NCBI RefSeq assembly: GCF_007570825.1
Contig: NZ_SUNB01000003.1
Coordinates: 62,001 to 126,000 of the forward strand
DNA: 64,000 bases
Source: Pleionea sediminis
GTDB taxonomy: Bacteria; Pseudomonadota; Gammaproteobacteria; Enterobacterales; Kangiellaceae
Direction of reading: 5' to 3'
Positions 47,042 to 56,050 of the stretch are shown one piece after another. Made by a program: the position numbers and the translations under genes. Numbering within the stretch: position 1 is the first letter of the stretch; every line of letters starts with the position of its first letter. A model generated the notes under the pieces. That model searched no databases, had not been told where the DNA came from, and saw only the letters and a list, made by a program, of their open reading frames with translations.

Positions 47042-47911
47042 CTACACGCTGTAGGCAATGCTCAACGAATGATCGGCCAATCGTCGCCGACAGTCTTTAA
47101 TTGCCGCCTTAAAAAAGCCTCGAAGATGCTTATTGAGATGTCGCTTAACCATGCGCTTATCAATATCTTTCAACTGACAAAAAAGAGCCAATGCATAAGT
47201 TGCTTCATCTTGATTTAAAATAACTTGCCTTACCGGCGATTGCCCTCCACCACAACCGCCGCATCCTCCAGCTCTGGCGACAATGGCACTATTAGCAAAA
47301 ACTATCCCAAAGCCCATAAATATTCCGACCAACTCACTCGCCATAGGCAAATAGTCTCGGCCGCCAGGTGGTAATTGGTTTGAGGCTCGCAATAAGTGAT
47401 TCGATAAACCTTGAGCAAAGTGAGCAATAATCCCTTCTGGGCTTCGCAATTGCTGTGGATGAAAGGTGAATGTCAGTGTCGGATCGGACGACGCGGTCTC
47501 GGGCATTGAATAAAAAGGAGCAGAGTCGCCCGACACAGAAAAAGTTGGTGATGTTGTTGCAGTTATCGATTGAGAGCTGAATGTCGCAGTCGCTTTTTCG
47601 CCACGAAGCTGTCCATTCACGATGATGTTTCCTTGAGGTGGCACTTTACCTGATGTCTCAACATTCAATAATTGAGTCGGCCAATGCGACATACCCGCAT
47701 AAGTCTTCACCTGTTTTAAAATTAAGTCTGCCATTCCATCAGCAGAGTTTTGTGCACCGGGAAAGTAATCGTTATTCGGTAATATAAGCCTCGTTTCATT
47801 ATCAAATACATCTTTATCAAGGTGTTCTATCGCCCATGCAAAAGTATCGAAAATCCATTCGATACTTTCTTCATCGAGAAGCTGTTTATTGCGACCAAAT
47901 AAATGAAACAT
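47042..47911 (-). CDS. Uncharacterised protein with Gly/Cys cluster
   Basis: 289 residues. I do not recognise the family with certainty. The N-terminus reads EESIEWIFDTFAWAIEHLDK and TRLILPNNDYFPG. The middle has LSNHLLRASNQLPPGGRDYL and ASELVGIFMGFGIVFANSA, a hydrophobic helix that is probably part of a globular core rather than a true membrane span. It then has a striking ARAGGCGGCGGGQSP stretch (about 218-232) with two Cys, which could bind a metal, and a basic C-terminus (KRHLNKHLRGFFKAAIKDCR). No signal peptide. It is flanked by the NYN gene downstream and a small membrane protein frame upstream. Confidence 0.75.
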   Translation of the reverse strand: MFHLFGRNKQLLDEESIEWIFDTFAWAIEHLDKDVFDNETRLILPNNDYFPGAQNSADGMADLILKQVKTYAGMSHWPTQLLNVETSGKVPPQGNIIVNGQLRGEKATATFSSQSITATTSPTFSVSGDSAPFYSMPETASSDPTLTFTFHPQQLRSPEGIIAHFAQGLSNHLLRASNQLPPGGRDYLPMASELVGIFMGFGIVFANSAIVARAGGCGGCGGGQSPVRQVILNQDEATYALALFCQLKDIDKRMVKRHLNKHLRGFFKAAIKDCRRRLADHSLSIAYSV

Positions 47912-47934
47912 GCTAGAAATCTTATACTATCAAC

Positions 47935-48123
47935 TCAAATTTTCACTAGTATGGCAATACTACTACAAAGAAATATAAATATCAGAATAAACCAAGAAGT
48001 TTTACCTTCACACTCTTCTTCGCTTTCGGGTTTTCCGCCCCTTGATGTCGTTGACATGTTGCATAAAACCTTTAGACTGAACTCACCTTTAAGAATGCCT
48101 TCGATTTGAAGCTCTCTCGGCAT
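47935..48123 (-). CDS. Possible small tail-anchored membrane protein
   Basis: 62 codons ending 23 bases before the next gene's start on the same strand. The first 40 residues are polar and acidic (GGKPESEEECEGK), the last 20 (WFILIFIFLCSSIAILVKI) form one hydrophobic helix, as in a tail-anchored protein. The ribosome-binding site (GGTGAG, very close to the ATG) is weak and no family is recognised, so it may not be real. Confidence 0.4.
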   Translation of the reverse strand: MPRELQIEGILKGEFSLKVLCNMSTTSRGGKPESEEECEGKTSWFILIFIFLCSSIAILVKI

Positions 48124-48256
48124 CGACTCACCGAGCTAAACTGGCTCTCAACACTCACCAAGTCATTTCTAAAGCTAAATCACCTATTACTCATAGGTCC
48201 ATTTAATCATTAATAGCGCAAAAATGGATTTAGCCTGCCACTAAGGTGTATTTATC

Positions 48257-48661
48257 ATGAAAGGTATTAGCGATTTAAAGCTGGTTGGCATCGATGCGAG
48301 CCGTCCTCCGGTAATTAGAAAAGAGCCTTATATAGAATTGTATTTTAAACTCAATCAAGAAGCACCTCTCGATTGGCTTAAAGAGTTTAACGACTTTGTA
48401 AAAAATGGGCCTTACCCAATTAAAATTAAACCCGATGATAGTTCAACCATCGAAACCTGGGTTCGAACCTCTGCCGAAGTTAAGCCTGCCTTCAATGAAA
48501 TAAAAAATGCGGTTCATACGTGCATTAAAACCTACGTCGACCGCGCTTTAGCACAAAAACAAACCGAGCAAGTCGAGACGGGAGTTAGCCTGAGCAAAGA
48601 ACAACTCGAACTCAATAAAATCATCGAAAGTCTAGATTTTGATCAAGAAGAGGCTCGTTGA
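48257..48661 (+). CDS. Uncharacterised small protein upstream of MoxR
   Basis: 134 residues, soluble and acidic, with no signal peptide. The first half has alternating strands (YIELYFKLNQEAP, YPIKIKPDDSSTIETWVRTS) and the second half is helical (EIKNAVHTCIKTYVDRALAQ, LELNKIIESLDFDQEEAR). I do not recognise the family. It is 145 bases upstream of the MoxR gene, on the same strand, so it may belong to the same unit. It is divergent from the 47.0-48.1 kb genes. Confidence 0.7.
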   Translation: MKGISDLKLVGIDASRPPVIRKEPYIELYFKLNQEAPLDWLKEFNDFVKNGPYPIKIKPDDSSTIETWVRTSAEVKPAFNEIKNAVHTCIKTYVDRALAQKQTEQVETGVSLSKEQLELNKIIESLDFDQEEAR

Positions 48662-48806
48662 TAAGTTTAATGTAAAAATCTCAATGCTTTGAAATTGATT
48701 AAATAAATGCTCAATTATTGTTCCTGGCATTGAGCGTACTTTTTCAACTCTGGTTTGGGTTATGTTAAACTAACCGAATTAAACGTTTGTCCAATTCGGG
48801 GAAAGC

Positions 48807-49649
48807 ATGAGCTTTACAGGTACTGAAAACTATATTGCAACGGAAGAGCTGCAAATGGCGGTTAACGCAGCCAAAACTTTAGAACGCCCACTTTTGATCA
48901 AAGGTGAGCCCGGCACCGGCAAAACAATGCTCGCCGAAGAAGTCGCTGCAGCTCTGGATATGCCATTGGTACAGTGGCATATCAAATCGACCACAAAAGC
49001 GCATCAGGGGTTGTACGAATACGATGCGGTATCACGTCTTCGTGATTCACAACTTGGGGTCGACAAAATTCACGATATAAAAAATTACATCAAGAAAGGA
49101 AAGCTCTGGGAAGCTTTTGCTTCCGAGCAACAAGTTGTATTGCTGATCGATGAAATCGATAAAGCCGATATTGAGTTCCCAAATGATTTGCTACAAGAGC
49201 TCGATAAAATGGAATTTTTTGTCTATGAAACAGGTGAAACAATTAAAGCGATTCATCGCCCGATTATCATTATAACCAGCAACAATGAAAAAGAACTTCC
49301 GGATGCATTTTTGCGTCGCTGTTTTTTCCACTACATTAACTTCCCCGACCGGGAAACGATGCAACAAATCGTCAATGTCCACTTTCCTGATTTAAAATCA
49401 TCATTGATAAAAGAAGCCATGGATATATTCTTTCAAGTTCGCGAAACCCGTGGATTAAAGAAAAAGCCCTCTACATCAGAGCTGATTGATTGGTTGAAGT
49501 TGTTAGCTGCCGATGATTTATCCGAGCAAGCTTTAAAAGAACGCGATCCCTCGAAAGCCATTCCGCCCTTATATGGTGCGTTATTGAAAAATGAACAAGA
49601 CGTGCACTTGTTACAAAAACTTGCGTTCATGTTAAAACGCGAATCATAA
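48807..49649 (+). CDS. MoxR-family AAA+ ATPase
   Basis: 280 residues, starting at an ATG with GGGGAAAG just before it. The P-loop LLIKGEPGTGKTMLAEEVAA (about 29-48), Walker B VLLIDEIDKAD (about 111-121), sensor 1 IIITSNNEKELPDAFLRRC (about 150-168) and the arginine finger region are all present. MoxR ATPases work as chaperones for assembling or activating metal-dependent or VWA-containing complexes, and usually sit beside a VWA gene, as here (42 bases). Substrate unknown. Confidence 0.93.
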   Translation: MSFTGTENYIATEELQMAVNAAKTLERPLLIKGEPGTGKTMLAEEVAAALDMPLVQWHIKSTTKAHQGLYEYDAVSRLRDSQLGVDKIHDIKNYIKKGKLWEAFASEQQVVLLIDEIDKADIEFPNDLLQELDKMEFFVYETGETIKAIHRPIIIITSNNEKELPDAFLRRCFFHYINFPDRETMQQIVNVHFPDLKSSLIKEAMDIFFQVRETRGLKKKPSTSELIDWLKLLAADDLSEQALKERDPSKAIPPLYGALLKNEQDVHLLQKLAFMLKRES

Positions 49650-49690
49650 GTCATGAATTACTTTGTCAAACACGGTATCTATAAATAATA

Positions 49691-50866
49691 ATGCTTATTG
49701 ATTTCTTTTATACATTGCGAAAAGTCGGGCTTCCTGTCTCGATAAAAGAGTTGCTGCACCTATTAGAAGCGCTTGAAAAGAGAGTGACGTTTGGCAACCT
49801 GGAAGACTTTTATGTTCTTGCAAGGCTTTGTCTCATCAAAGATGAAAAATACTTTGATCGTTTTGATAAAGCATTCGGATTGTACTTCAATGAGCTTGAA
49901 AGTATCGATGACATTCTAGAAGCGCTGATTCCCGAAGATTGGCTGCGAGCTGAATTTATGAAGCACCTCTCTGAAGAAGAGAAAGCAGAAATAAAGTCAC
50001 TGGGTGGCCTTGATAAGTTGTTGGAAACTTTTAAAGAGCGTCTAAAAGAACAACAAAAACGCCATGCCGGTGGCAATAAATGGATTGGAACAGGCGGCAC
50101 ATCACCGTTTGGTCACAGTGGCTATCACCCCGAAGGAATTCGCGTGGGTGGACAGAGTCGAAATAAAAGCGCTGCGAAAGTATGGGAAAAACGCCAATTT
50201 CGCGATCTTGACGATAGCGTCGAAGTCGGCACCCGGAACATGCAGGTTGCGTTAAGAAAATTGCGCAAGTTTGCCCGAACGGGAGCACATGAAGAACTCG
50301 ATTTAGATGAAACCATCAGCTCAACTGCTAAAAATGCCGGTTTACTTGATATAAAAATGGTACCCGAGCGTCATAACGCCGTTAAGGTATTGCTGTTTTT
50401 GGATGTTGGCGGCTCGATGGATCCTTACATTCAAATTTGCGAAGAATTATTTTCTGCTTGTAAAACTGAATTTAAGCATTTAGAACATTTCTATTTTCAC
50501 AACTTTATTTATGAAAATGTCTGGAAAGAAAACGCACGTCGCGACACTGACTACATTCCACTCATTGACGTTTTGCACACTTACAGTAACGATTATAAGG
50601 TCATTTTTATTGGCGATGCCTCTATGTCGCCCTACGAAATTTCCCACCCCTTTGGAAGTGTTGAGCATATGAATGAGGAACCAGGATACGTTTGGATGCA
50701 ACGCCTGAAAGCTCAATTTGATAAAGTTGTTTGGCTAAACCCGGTAGAGCCTGAATATTGGCGCTACACTCACAGTATAGGCATGACAAACGAGTTGCTC
50801 GAAGGTGAAATGTACCCCTTAACGCTGGCAGGAATGGAGCAAGCAATTAAGTCGCTCAGTGATTAA
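49691..50866 (+). CDS. VWA-domain protein, CoxE-like partner of MoxR
   Basis: 391 residues. The N-terminal part is helical and charged (LIDFFYTLRKVGLPVSIKEL). The VWA domain begins near 225 with KVLLFLDVGGSM. The metal-ion-dependent adhesion site normally reads DxSxS; here it is DVGGS (D238, G240, S242), so the first Ser is lost, a change common in the CoxE-like group. A later block, IFIGDASMSPYEI, supplies the Asp/Thr loop (Ser instead of Thr). CoxE-type proteins and MoxR help load metals or activate oxidoreductases in other species. Target here unknown. Confidence 0.88.
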   Translation: MLIDFFYTLRKVGLPVSIKELLHLLEALEKRVTFGNLEDFYVLARLCLIKDEKYFDRFDKAFGLYFNELESIDDILEALIPEDWLRAEFMKHLSEEEKAEIKSLGGLDKLLETFKERLKEQQKRHAGGNKWIGTGGTSPFGHSGYHPEGIRVGGQSRNKSAAKVWEKRQFRDLDDSVEVGTRNMQVALRKLRKFARTGAHEELDLDETISSTAKNAGLLDIKMVPERHNAVKVLLFLDVGGSMDPYIQICEELFSACKTEFKHLEHFYFHNFIYENVWKENARRDTDYIPLIDVLHTYSNDYKVIFIGDASMSPYEISHPFGSVEHMNEEPGYVWMQRLKAQFDKVVWLNPVEPEYWRYTHSIGMTNELLEGEMYPLTLAGMEQAIKSLSD

Positions 50867-50904
50867 ATGATCATCTTTAATTTTAAATGTTGGTAATCAA
50901 GATA

Positions 50905-52320
50905 TTAAAAACAAACAGACTGAACTATCTTATTTAATTCTAATATTTGATTGTTTTCCTTTTTCATCTTGGCATCAACAGCGCGCAAATTCGCTACAAA
51001 TTCAATAGCGTACTTCTCGAGCTCAGATCCTTTTTCAAACTGATAACTGTGATAATTCTCAATGCGCTGATCGAGAATTTTAGACGGATTAAATCGACCA
51101 AACACATTTAAAAAGCAACGTAATTTGTAGCGATTGTAATTAGATACCTCATCTATTTTAAAACACTCTGAAATCGGATATTTAAGTTCAGTAAATCCAT
51201 AGTCTTTAGCAAGATCGTAGTAAGACATATGTTCTGTGGTATGCAGTACAGACACCTGCCAAATTAAAATAGACAGGCACTTAACTTTATCGCACTGACT
51301 AAATCCAGGAATAACTGACTCAATAAATGTTTGAATGCGTTCGTAATCATCTTCATCAATATAATCAGTCACTTTATTTACAAAGTTTTCAATCACATCA
51401 TAATAGTGCTTTAAAAAGTCAAAGTAAGGAATGCGTGTGTCCATCCGTTCGGGAAAACGACAATGATTCTCAAACTCATCGTAATGATTTGCCGTATTTT
51501 CTAATACGCCCTCTCGAAATTCACTCCCATAAACGGGAAAGCATTTCCAAGGAGTGATTTTATTTTTAAAGGATGGCGAATTATCCGTCGATTTTTGAAC
51601 ATATACGGCTTGATTATTGATGCGATTAGTAAATCGAGTGTGAGGATAAAGCAATTTATATAAGACACTATCACGATTAAGCTTTTTAAACACTGCAGCA
51701 GCAAAACTGTCGGGGTAAGTAAAGTGAACCCAATTGTGGGATGCCATCGGTATAACAACGGAATATTGGTACACAAGATGATTCAATGCAGTTGACCAGC
51801 GCGCATGGTCAGGTTCATAAGTATTACCCTGCACGTCCTTTATCAAATAATAATCCTTTTCGGGATTAAACTTAAATGACTCAATATCAAATGAATACCC
51901 TTGCCAAACAGGCGCTTTCATCACTTTAAAATCAACGAAATAACAGCTCTCTTCATCTAACCAGCGAGTCATCAAAGCGCCGGCCGATGACAAAAACATT
52001 CGACTCACAACTTCGTTAGTCGGAGGTTTGGGTCTATTTTTACCGCAGACCATTAAAGCTAATTCATGCGCAACACCACTTGTCATTGGTTTAAGATAAG
52101 TTTCACTTCGATAATTAAGAAAATCGAGCTCTAACTCTCTAGGAACCTCAAGCGTCATAGCAATTTTACGGCCTTTTGGCTCATCGACTCGATGAATAAA
52201 GTCCAACGTATTATCCGAACGTTTTGCCCGCTTTATCGCCTTAGCGATCGCTTCTTTCAACAATAATTTCAAAGGATAAAATAAAACTTTAAATACAAAT
52301 GACGTTAGCGGCACTAACAT
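50905..52320 (-). CDS. Lipoxygenase-like protein
   Basis: 471 residues, short for a lipoxygenase. The iron-site helices can be traced: VVIPMASHNWVHFTYPD (H195, H199, an HX3H spacing instead of the usual HX4H) leading into AAAVFKKLNRDSVLYKLLYP and HTRFTNRINNQAVY, the family's 'H..i.kLL.PH...t..IN..A'. The second iron motif is WQVSVLHTTEHMSYYDLA (H360 and H364), like the 'S..H...N/H' of other lipoxygenases with His as the fourth ligand. The aligned YFDFLKHYYDVIENFVNKV helix supports this. The C-terminal residue is Phe rather than the Ile that supplies the fifth ligand, and an N-terminal hydrophobic helix (about 5-22) is unusual. Oxidation of a polyunsaturated lipid is the family reaction; activity here is doubtful. 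Confidence 0.68.
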   Translation of the reverse strand: MLVPLTSFVFKVLFYPLKLLLKEAIAKAIKRAKRSDNTLDFIHRVDEPKGRKIAMTLEVPRELELDFLNYRSETYLKPMTSGVAHELALMVCGKNRPKPPTNEVVSRMFLSSAGALMTRWLDEESCYFVDFKVMKAPVWQGYSFDIESFKFNPEKDYYLIKDVQGNTYEPDHARWSTALNHLVYQYSVVIPMASHNWVHFTYPDSFAAAVFKKLNRDSVLYKLLYPHTRFTNRINNQAVYVQKSTDNSPSFKNKITPWKCFPVYGSEFREGVLENTANHYDEFENHCRFPERMDTRIPYFDFLKHYYDVIENFVNKVTDYIDEDDYERIQTFIESVIPGFSQCDKVKCLSILIWQVSVLHTTEHMSYYDLAKDYGFTELKYPISECFKIDEVSNYNRYKLRCFLNVFGRFNPSKILDQRIENYHSYQFEKGSELEKYAIEFVANLRAVDAKMKKENNQILELNKIVQSVCF

Positions 52321-52419
52321 TGTTTCTCTCCGGTTAACAACTTCCCTAAAAACAGGGTAAATTTAAACCTAGATTGAGTTTAGCACAGAGGATTTTTAAC
52401 GCTACGGACAGACATCGAA

Positions 52420-54003
52420 CTACAGCACATCCTTTGGGATTATATAGCGCGTATAGGTTTTAAGACGTTTTGATAAATCAACCTTGTCATCGGGATTCCA
52501 GTTCGGTGTTATTTTCCAGGCATTTTCAGGCTTAAACTCTTCCTCAATTCCTTGAAGAACCTTTTCAGCAATCGTTCTATCGTCAATAATGGCTAGACAT
52601 TCGGTATTTAAATAAGCACTTCGTGGATCTAAATTGAAACTACCAATAACAGTAACCTTTTCATCGACAACCAAGGTTTTGGCATGTGTTCCAAAAATCG
52701 CGGTATGACCTAACTCTTCTTGTAACTCACTCGAAGCTAATTCGAGCCTTACTTTTGCATCAGGCCGAAACTCAAAAACATGAACACCCGTTGCTAATAG
52801 TTCATCTCTGTCCCTTTGGTAACCACTGAAAGCTTCAACATTATCAGTTGACGCCAAACTGTTGGTAAGAATACGAACGTTCACACCTTTATCAACTGCT
52901 GCTTTAAATAACATTCGTGTCGATTCAGAGGTCACCAGATAAGGCGTTTGAATATCAACCGATTGTTTTGCATTAGCAATTAAATCAATTAACTTAGCAG
53001 CGGTGTTACTGCCACTCTCCCCCATCTTATTTGGTGAGTCACACACCATGTTCGCACTCTCAGTCCAAACTAAATCCCCCGACTTTTGTATTGAGTGAAA
53101 TACTCTGGACAAATTTCTAACTTGCTCGCGTATTTGAGGCCAATAATTTTGAGGGTTACACGCATACTCATGCAGTCGTTCAAATTGGTGAGAAATTTCC
53201 CTTCCTTCTTTTTCATCCTCAAGTATTTTAGTCACATCAACACTTAATTGATGATTCCAATATTGATTAAAAATACGTTGCCCTTGCTCAGCAGCTTGCC
53301 CTAACAATAAAACGTCTCGGTCTCGAAAGTTGTATCGATGGTTAAAGTCGAAATACATGCCTTCAATATTACGACCTCCTGTGATTAACACTTGTCCATC
53401 GACAATAAATAGTTTGTTATGCATTCGCTGATTCGCACCGTCAAAATCTGTGGCGAACTTTTTGATTTTTTCAAAGAAATTTTTTCCAAGATTAACGCCT
53501 GGATTATAAATTTTTATCGAGATGTTGGGATGCGATGCCATAGCGAGTATTTCTCGTTCTTCAAACTCCACCATAAAATCGTCAACCAATACACGGACTT
53601 GGATACCGCGATCCGCTGCGTGAACCAGGTAGTCGAAAGCAATCAAGCCAACATTATCTTTCGAGAAAATAAAATACTGGACATCGATAGATTTTTCCGC
53701 TGCATCAGACAACCAAGCTCGAGTTAAGATGGCACTCGTGCCCGTCTCTAGCGGAAAAACTCCTGTACTTTTTGCCAACTTGTCCCTAAAAGGCCGTAAA
53801 ACATCAGAAAGCTTTTCAGAATGGTTTTTCTCTAATCCATCACAATAATGAGTAGTTGGCTTTAAAGATGGTGAGTCATCACGCAGAAAAAACCAAGTCG
53901 TAGCCAAAGTAACCAAAAGTAGACAGACAAAAAGGATAAACCTGATATACAAAACGCCATAACACTTCGTCGGCTTGAACTGTCGTTTCCCAACCACTTT
54001 CAT
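52420..54003 (-). CDS. Phospholipase D / cardiolipin synthase-like membrane protein
   Basis: 527 residues. One membrane segment (about 19-42) anchors the protein. Two HKD motifs are intact: HNKLFIVDGQVLITGGRN (near 195) and HAKTLVVDEKVTVIGSFN (near 440), each followed by Gly/Asn, and the N-terminal FLLETG-like element appears as VFPLETGTSAILTRAWL. This is the architecture of ClsC/YmdC-type cardiolipin synthases or secreted phospholipase D family proteins; both make or cleave phosphodiester bonds of phospholipids. It lies 99 bases upstream of the lipoxygenase-like gene and in the same direction, so a shared lipid theme is possible. Confidence 0.9.
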   Translation of the reverse strand: MKVVGKRQFKPTKCYGVLYIRFILFVCLLLVTLATTWFFLRDDSPSLKPTTHYCDGLEKNHSEKLSDVLRPFRDKLAKSTGVFPLETGTSAILTRAWLSDAAEKSIDVQYFIFSKDNVGLIAFDYLVHAADRGIQVRVLVDDFMVEFEEREILAMASHPNISIKIYNPGVNLGKNFFEKIKKFATDFDGANQRMHNKLFIVDGQVLITGGRNIEGMYFDFNHRYNFRDRDVLLLGQAAEQGQRIFNQYWNHQLSVDVTKILEDEKEGREISHQFERLHEYACNPQNYWPQIREQVRNLSRVFHSIQKSGDLVWTESANMVCDSPNKMGESGSNTAAKLIDLIANAKQSVDIQTPYLVTSESTRMLFKAAVDKGVNVRILTNSLASTDNVEAFSGYQRDRDELLATGVHVFEFRPDAKVRLELASSELQEELGHTAIFGTHAKTLVVDEKVTVIGSFNLDPRSAYLNTECLAIIDDRTIAEKVLQGIEEEFKPENAWKITPNWNPDDKVDLSKRLKTYTRYIIPKDVL

Positions 54004-54179
54004 ATCCTACTAAATTTTATTTCCCTTAGCTTAGCGTCTCACGAATAATAAATCGAACATTCGCAGCGCACGATCCCACCATGATCGAAGCTTGACGGCC
54101 GTCATACAACCTTACAAGGGCTTAGTTTTAGGAGTTTGTAAAGCTTATCGATGTAATCTCGTTATTTGATGAGTATTCA

Positions 54180-54707
54180 CTAATTCTTAAAAGTCACGGA
54201 TTTTACAACCAAGCGAAATGGCTCCTCATTTTTATCGGCAATTAAAAATCCCATTTGCCGTATTTCATCAAATGATAACCGTCGAGGGTCACTAATTGCA
54301 TATCCGCGATAGGTCGCTTGAAAGTCCTTCGAAGAGTATTCGAAACGCATCAACTGATCTTTTTCAGTCGAGAATTTTACTGCATAGGCCGGACCATCGA
54401 GTCTACGATTAGTACGAAAACGTAATTGATATTCTCGACCATCGCCCTCCACCTCGATAAGCACCTTGGTAATCCGCTCCGAAAACCTTGGCTCAAATGC
54501 AGCTCGAGTAGAAGCGAAACCACCGTTGTTATCCAGAGACAACGCCCCTGAAAATACCAGACTTCCTTCTTTCGACTCAACGTTACTCTGAGATAAGCCA
54601 CCCATTACTGTGTCATTGACAATCAGCCAAGGGCCAAGTTGATACTCCTGCTTTGCAGCTAACGGAATCACCATCGCGAGAAGAAAACCAAAAATGATGC
54701 TATTCAT
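54180..54707 (-). CDS. CIA30-family protein
   Basis: 175 residues with a signal-like N-terminus (about 1-18). The family signature is WLIVNDTVMGGLSQSNVESK (about 28-47), then GSLVFSGALSLDNNGGFAST and YQLRFRTNRRLDGPAYAVKF. This resembles the carbohydrate-binding-like jelly roll of complex I intermediate-associated protein 30, which in bacteria also occurs outside respiratory contexts and whose role is unknown. It is 176 bases upstream of the phospholipase-like gene, on the same strand. Confidence 0.88.
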   Translation of the reverse strand: MNSIIFGFLLAMVIPLAAKQEYQLGPWLIVNDTVMGGLSQSNVESKEGSLVFSGALSLDNNGGFASTRAAFEPRFSERITKVLIEVEGDGREYQLRFRTNRRLDGPAYAVKFSTEKDQLMRFEYSSKDFQATYRGYAISDPRRLSFDEIRQMGFLIADKNEEPFRLVVKSVTFKN

Positions 54708-54778
54708 AATTACTATTTACGTTTCCGACAAGGCGTTAGAGCAACACTAGAATTAGTAAAAAAACAACCTAATACAAT

Positions 54779-56050
54779 TTAGCGAGTCGTTTCCAGTAGA
54801 GAGATGAGACCATCGGCAACATCATGTCGCCAATTTAAATAAGCGTGGCCGCCTTTGTATTCACGGTAATCTACTGAATACCCCTTGACGAGTAAAATAT
54901 CACGCAATTGACGGTTTGTACCGATAATAGCAGCTCCCAGGTCATATAAACCTGCACTTAAATAAAACCTTATTGGTAGCTGCTTTTTGCTTTTATACTG
55001 CTTAGTGATCGTTCCCTCAAACTCAGGATAAATAGGCCAATTCTCTTTTGATTGATTGGTAATCCAAAAAGCGCCTGATTGAGATAATACAGCATCGATC
55101 CGATCAGGATAATGAAATGCAATATTCGCGGCTGCAAAACCACCCCGACTTGATCCGGCCAAGATTACTTGGCTCTCCTTTCCTATCTTATATTGTCTGT
55201 TCGCCCAGTCGATGACTTCTTCTGCCACAAATTTAGCAAGCCTGGCGTCCGTTAAGAAAGAATTTCGATTATCGTCCGACGGAATAAAGATCGCCATTGT
55301 TGGTGGAATCTTACCCTCACCTATTATGTTGTCTAAAATCGTTGGCGTTGGAACCCAGCTTTGCCATAAATCACCTGCATTGGCAGGTGCGGCATATTCG
55401 TTACCATCAAATAAAATCACTAAATTCATTTTTCGGTATTGTCTATAATCGTGGGGCAAATAAATATTAAGTGTTTTCTTCGTTCCGAATACCAAACTAT
55501 TAATTTCTACCTCAAACGTTTCACCTAACGGAACACTTTGGTTTGGTGTTATGTACGGCGAAATTGGAGCTTCAGGTCCAATGACACTATTGTCATATAT
55601 ATGTCTCATATCAGACCGATTAACTTTGCCTAAATTACTTTTCGCAAACTCATTATATCCATAATTGAACATCGCATCTTTGGGCACCTTCTGGGTGCAA
55701 AAATACAGATTCGATTGACCAATTTGTTTAAAGCGCAAGCCATAAAAGTCGGGACCTCCTGCCTGCAAAATATAATCGGTTTCATCACTCCCCAGTGCAA
55801 AATATGTTACAAGAACATTCTCATCATCATTAGTGATAGCTTCAATAATATGTTTTGGGTTCAGTTTCTGATAAAAGGTATTAGTTGACTTTGGGTTTTC
55901 AAGCCAAGACTCCCACAATCCAAATAAAGTCTCTGTAGGATATTCTTTTAATGCAATTTTTCGAATTTCATCGCGCGAAACATCACTAGTACATAAGGCC
56001 TTAATTGAAAGGAATAATATCAGTAAAAACAAACCGTATTTTATATGCAT
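54779..56050 (-). CDS. Secreted enterobactin-esterase-like hydrolase
   Basis: 423 residues with a signal peptide (1-21, ending ALCTS). The N-terminal 160 residues resemble the early-set domain of Fes-type esterases (VLVTYFALGSDETDYILQAG). The hydrolase part (about 170-423) has MNLVILFDGNEYAAPANAGD, the nucleophile elbow GSSRGGFAAANIAFHYPD (Ser near 298), and GGHAYLNWRHDVADGL with the likely catalytic His near the end. Enzymes of this family cleave ester bonds of siderophores or sugars. No siderophore genes are near. Confidence 0.88.
   Translation of the reverse strand: MHIKYGLFLLILFLSIKALCTSDVSRDEIRKIALKEYPTETLFGLWESWLENPKSTNTFYQKLNPKHIIEAITNDDENVLVTYFALGSDETDYILQAGGPDFYGLRFKQIGQSNLYFCTQKVPKDAMFNYGYNEFAKSNLGKVNRSDMRHIYDNSVIGPEAPISPYITPNQSVPLGETFEVEINSLVFGTKKTLNIYLPHDYRQYRKMNLVILFDGNEYAAPANAGDLWQSWVPTPTILDNIIGEGKIPPTMAIFIPSDDNRNSFLTDARLAKFVAEEVIDWANRQYKIGKESQVILAGSSRGGFAAANIAFHYPDRIDAVLSQSGAFWITNQSKENWPIYPEFEGTITKQYKSKKQLPIRFYLSAGLYDLGAAIIGTNRQLRDILLVKGYSVDYREYKGGHAYLNWRHDVADGLISLLETTR

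Noticed and set aside
47903-48109. 68-codon plus-strand frame
   Set aside because: It is opposite the possible tail-anchored gene and the start of the 289-residue gene, with no domain or ribosome-binding site.
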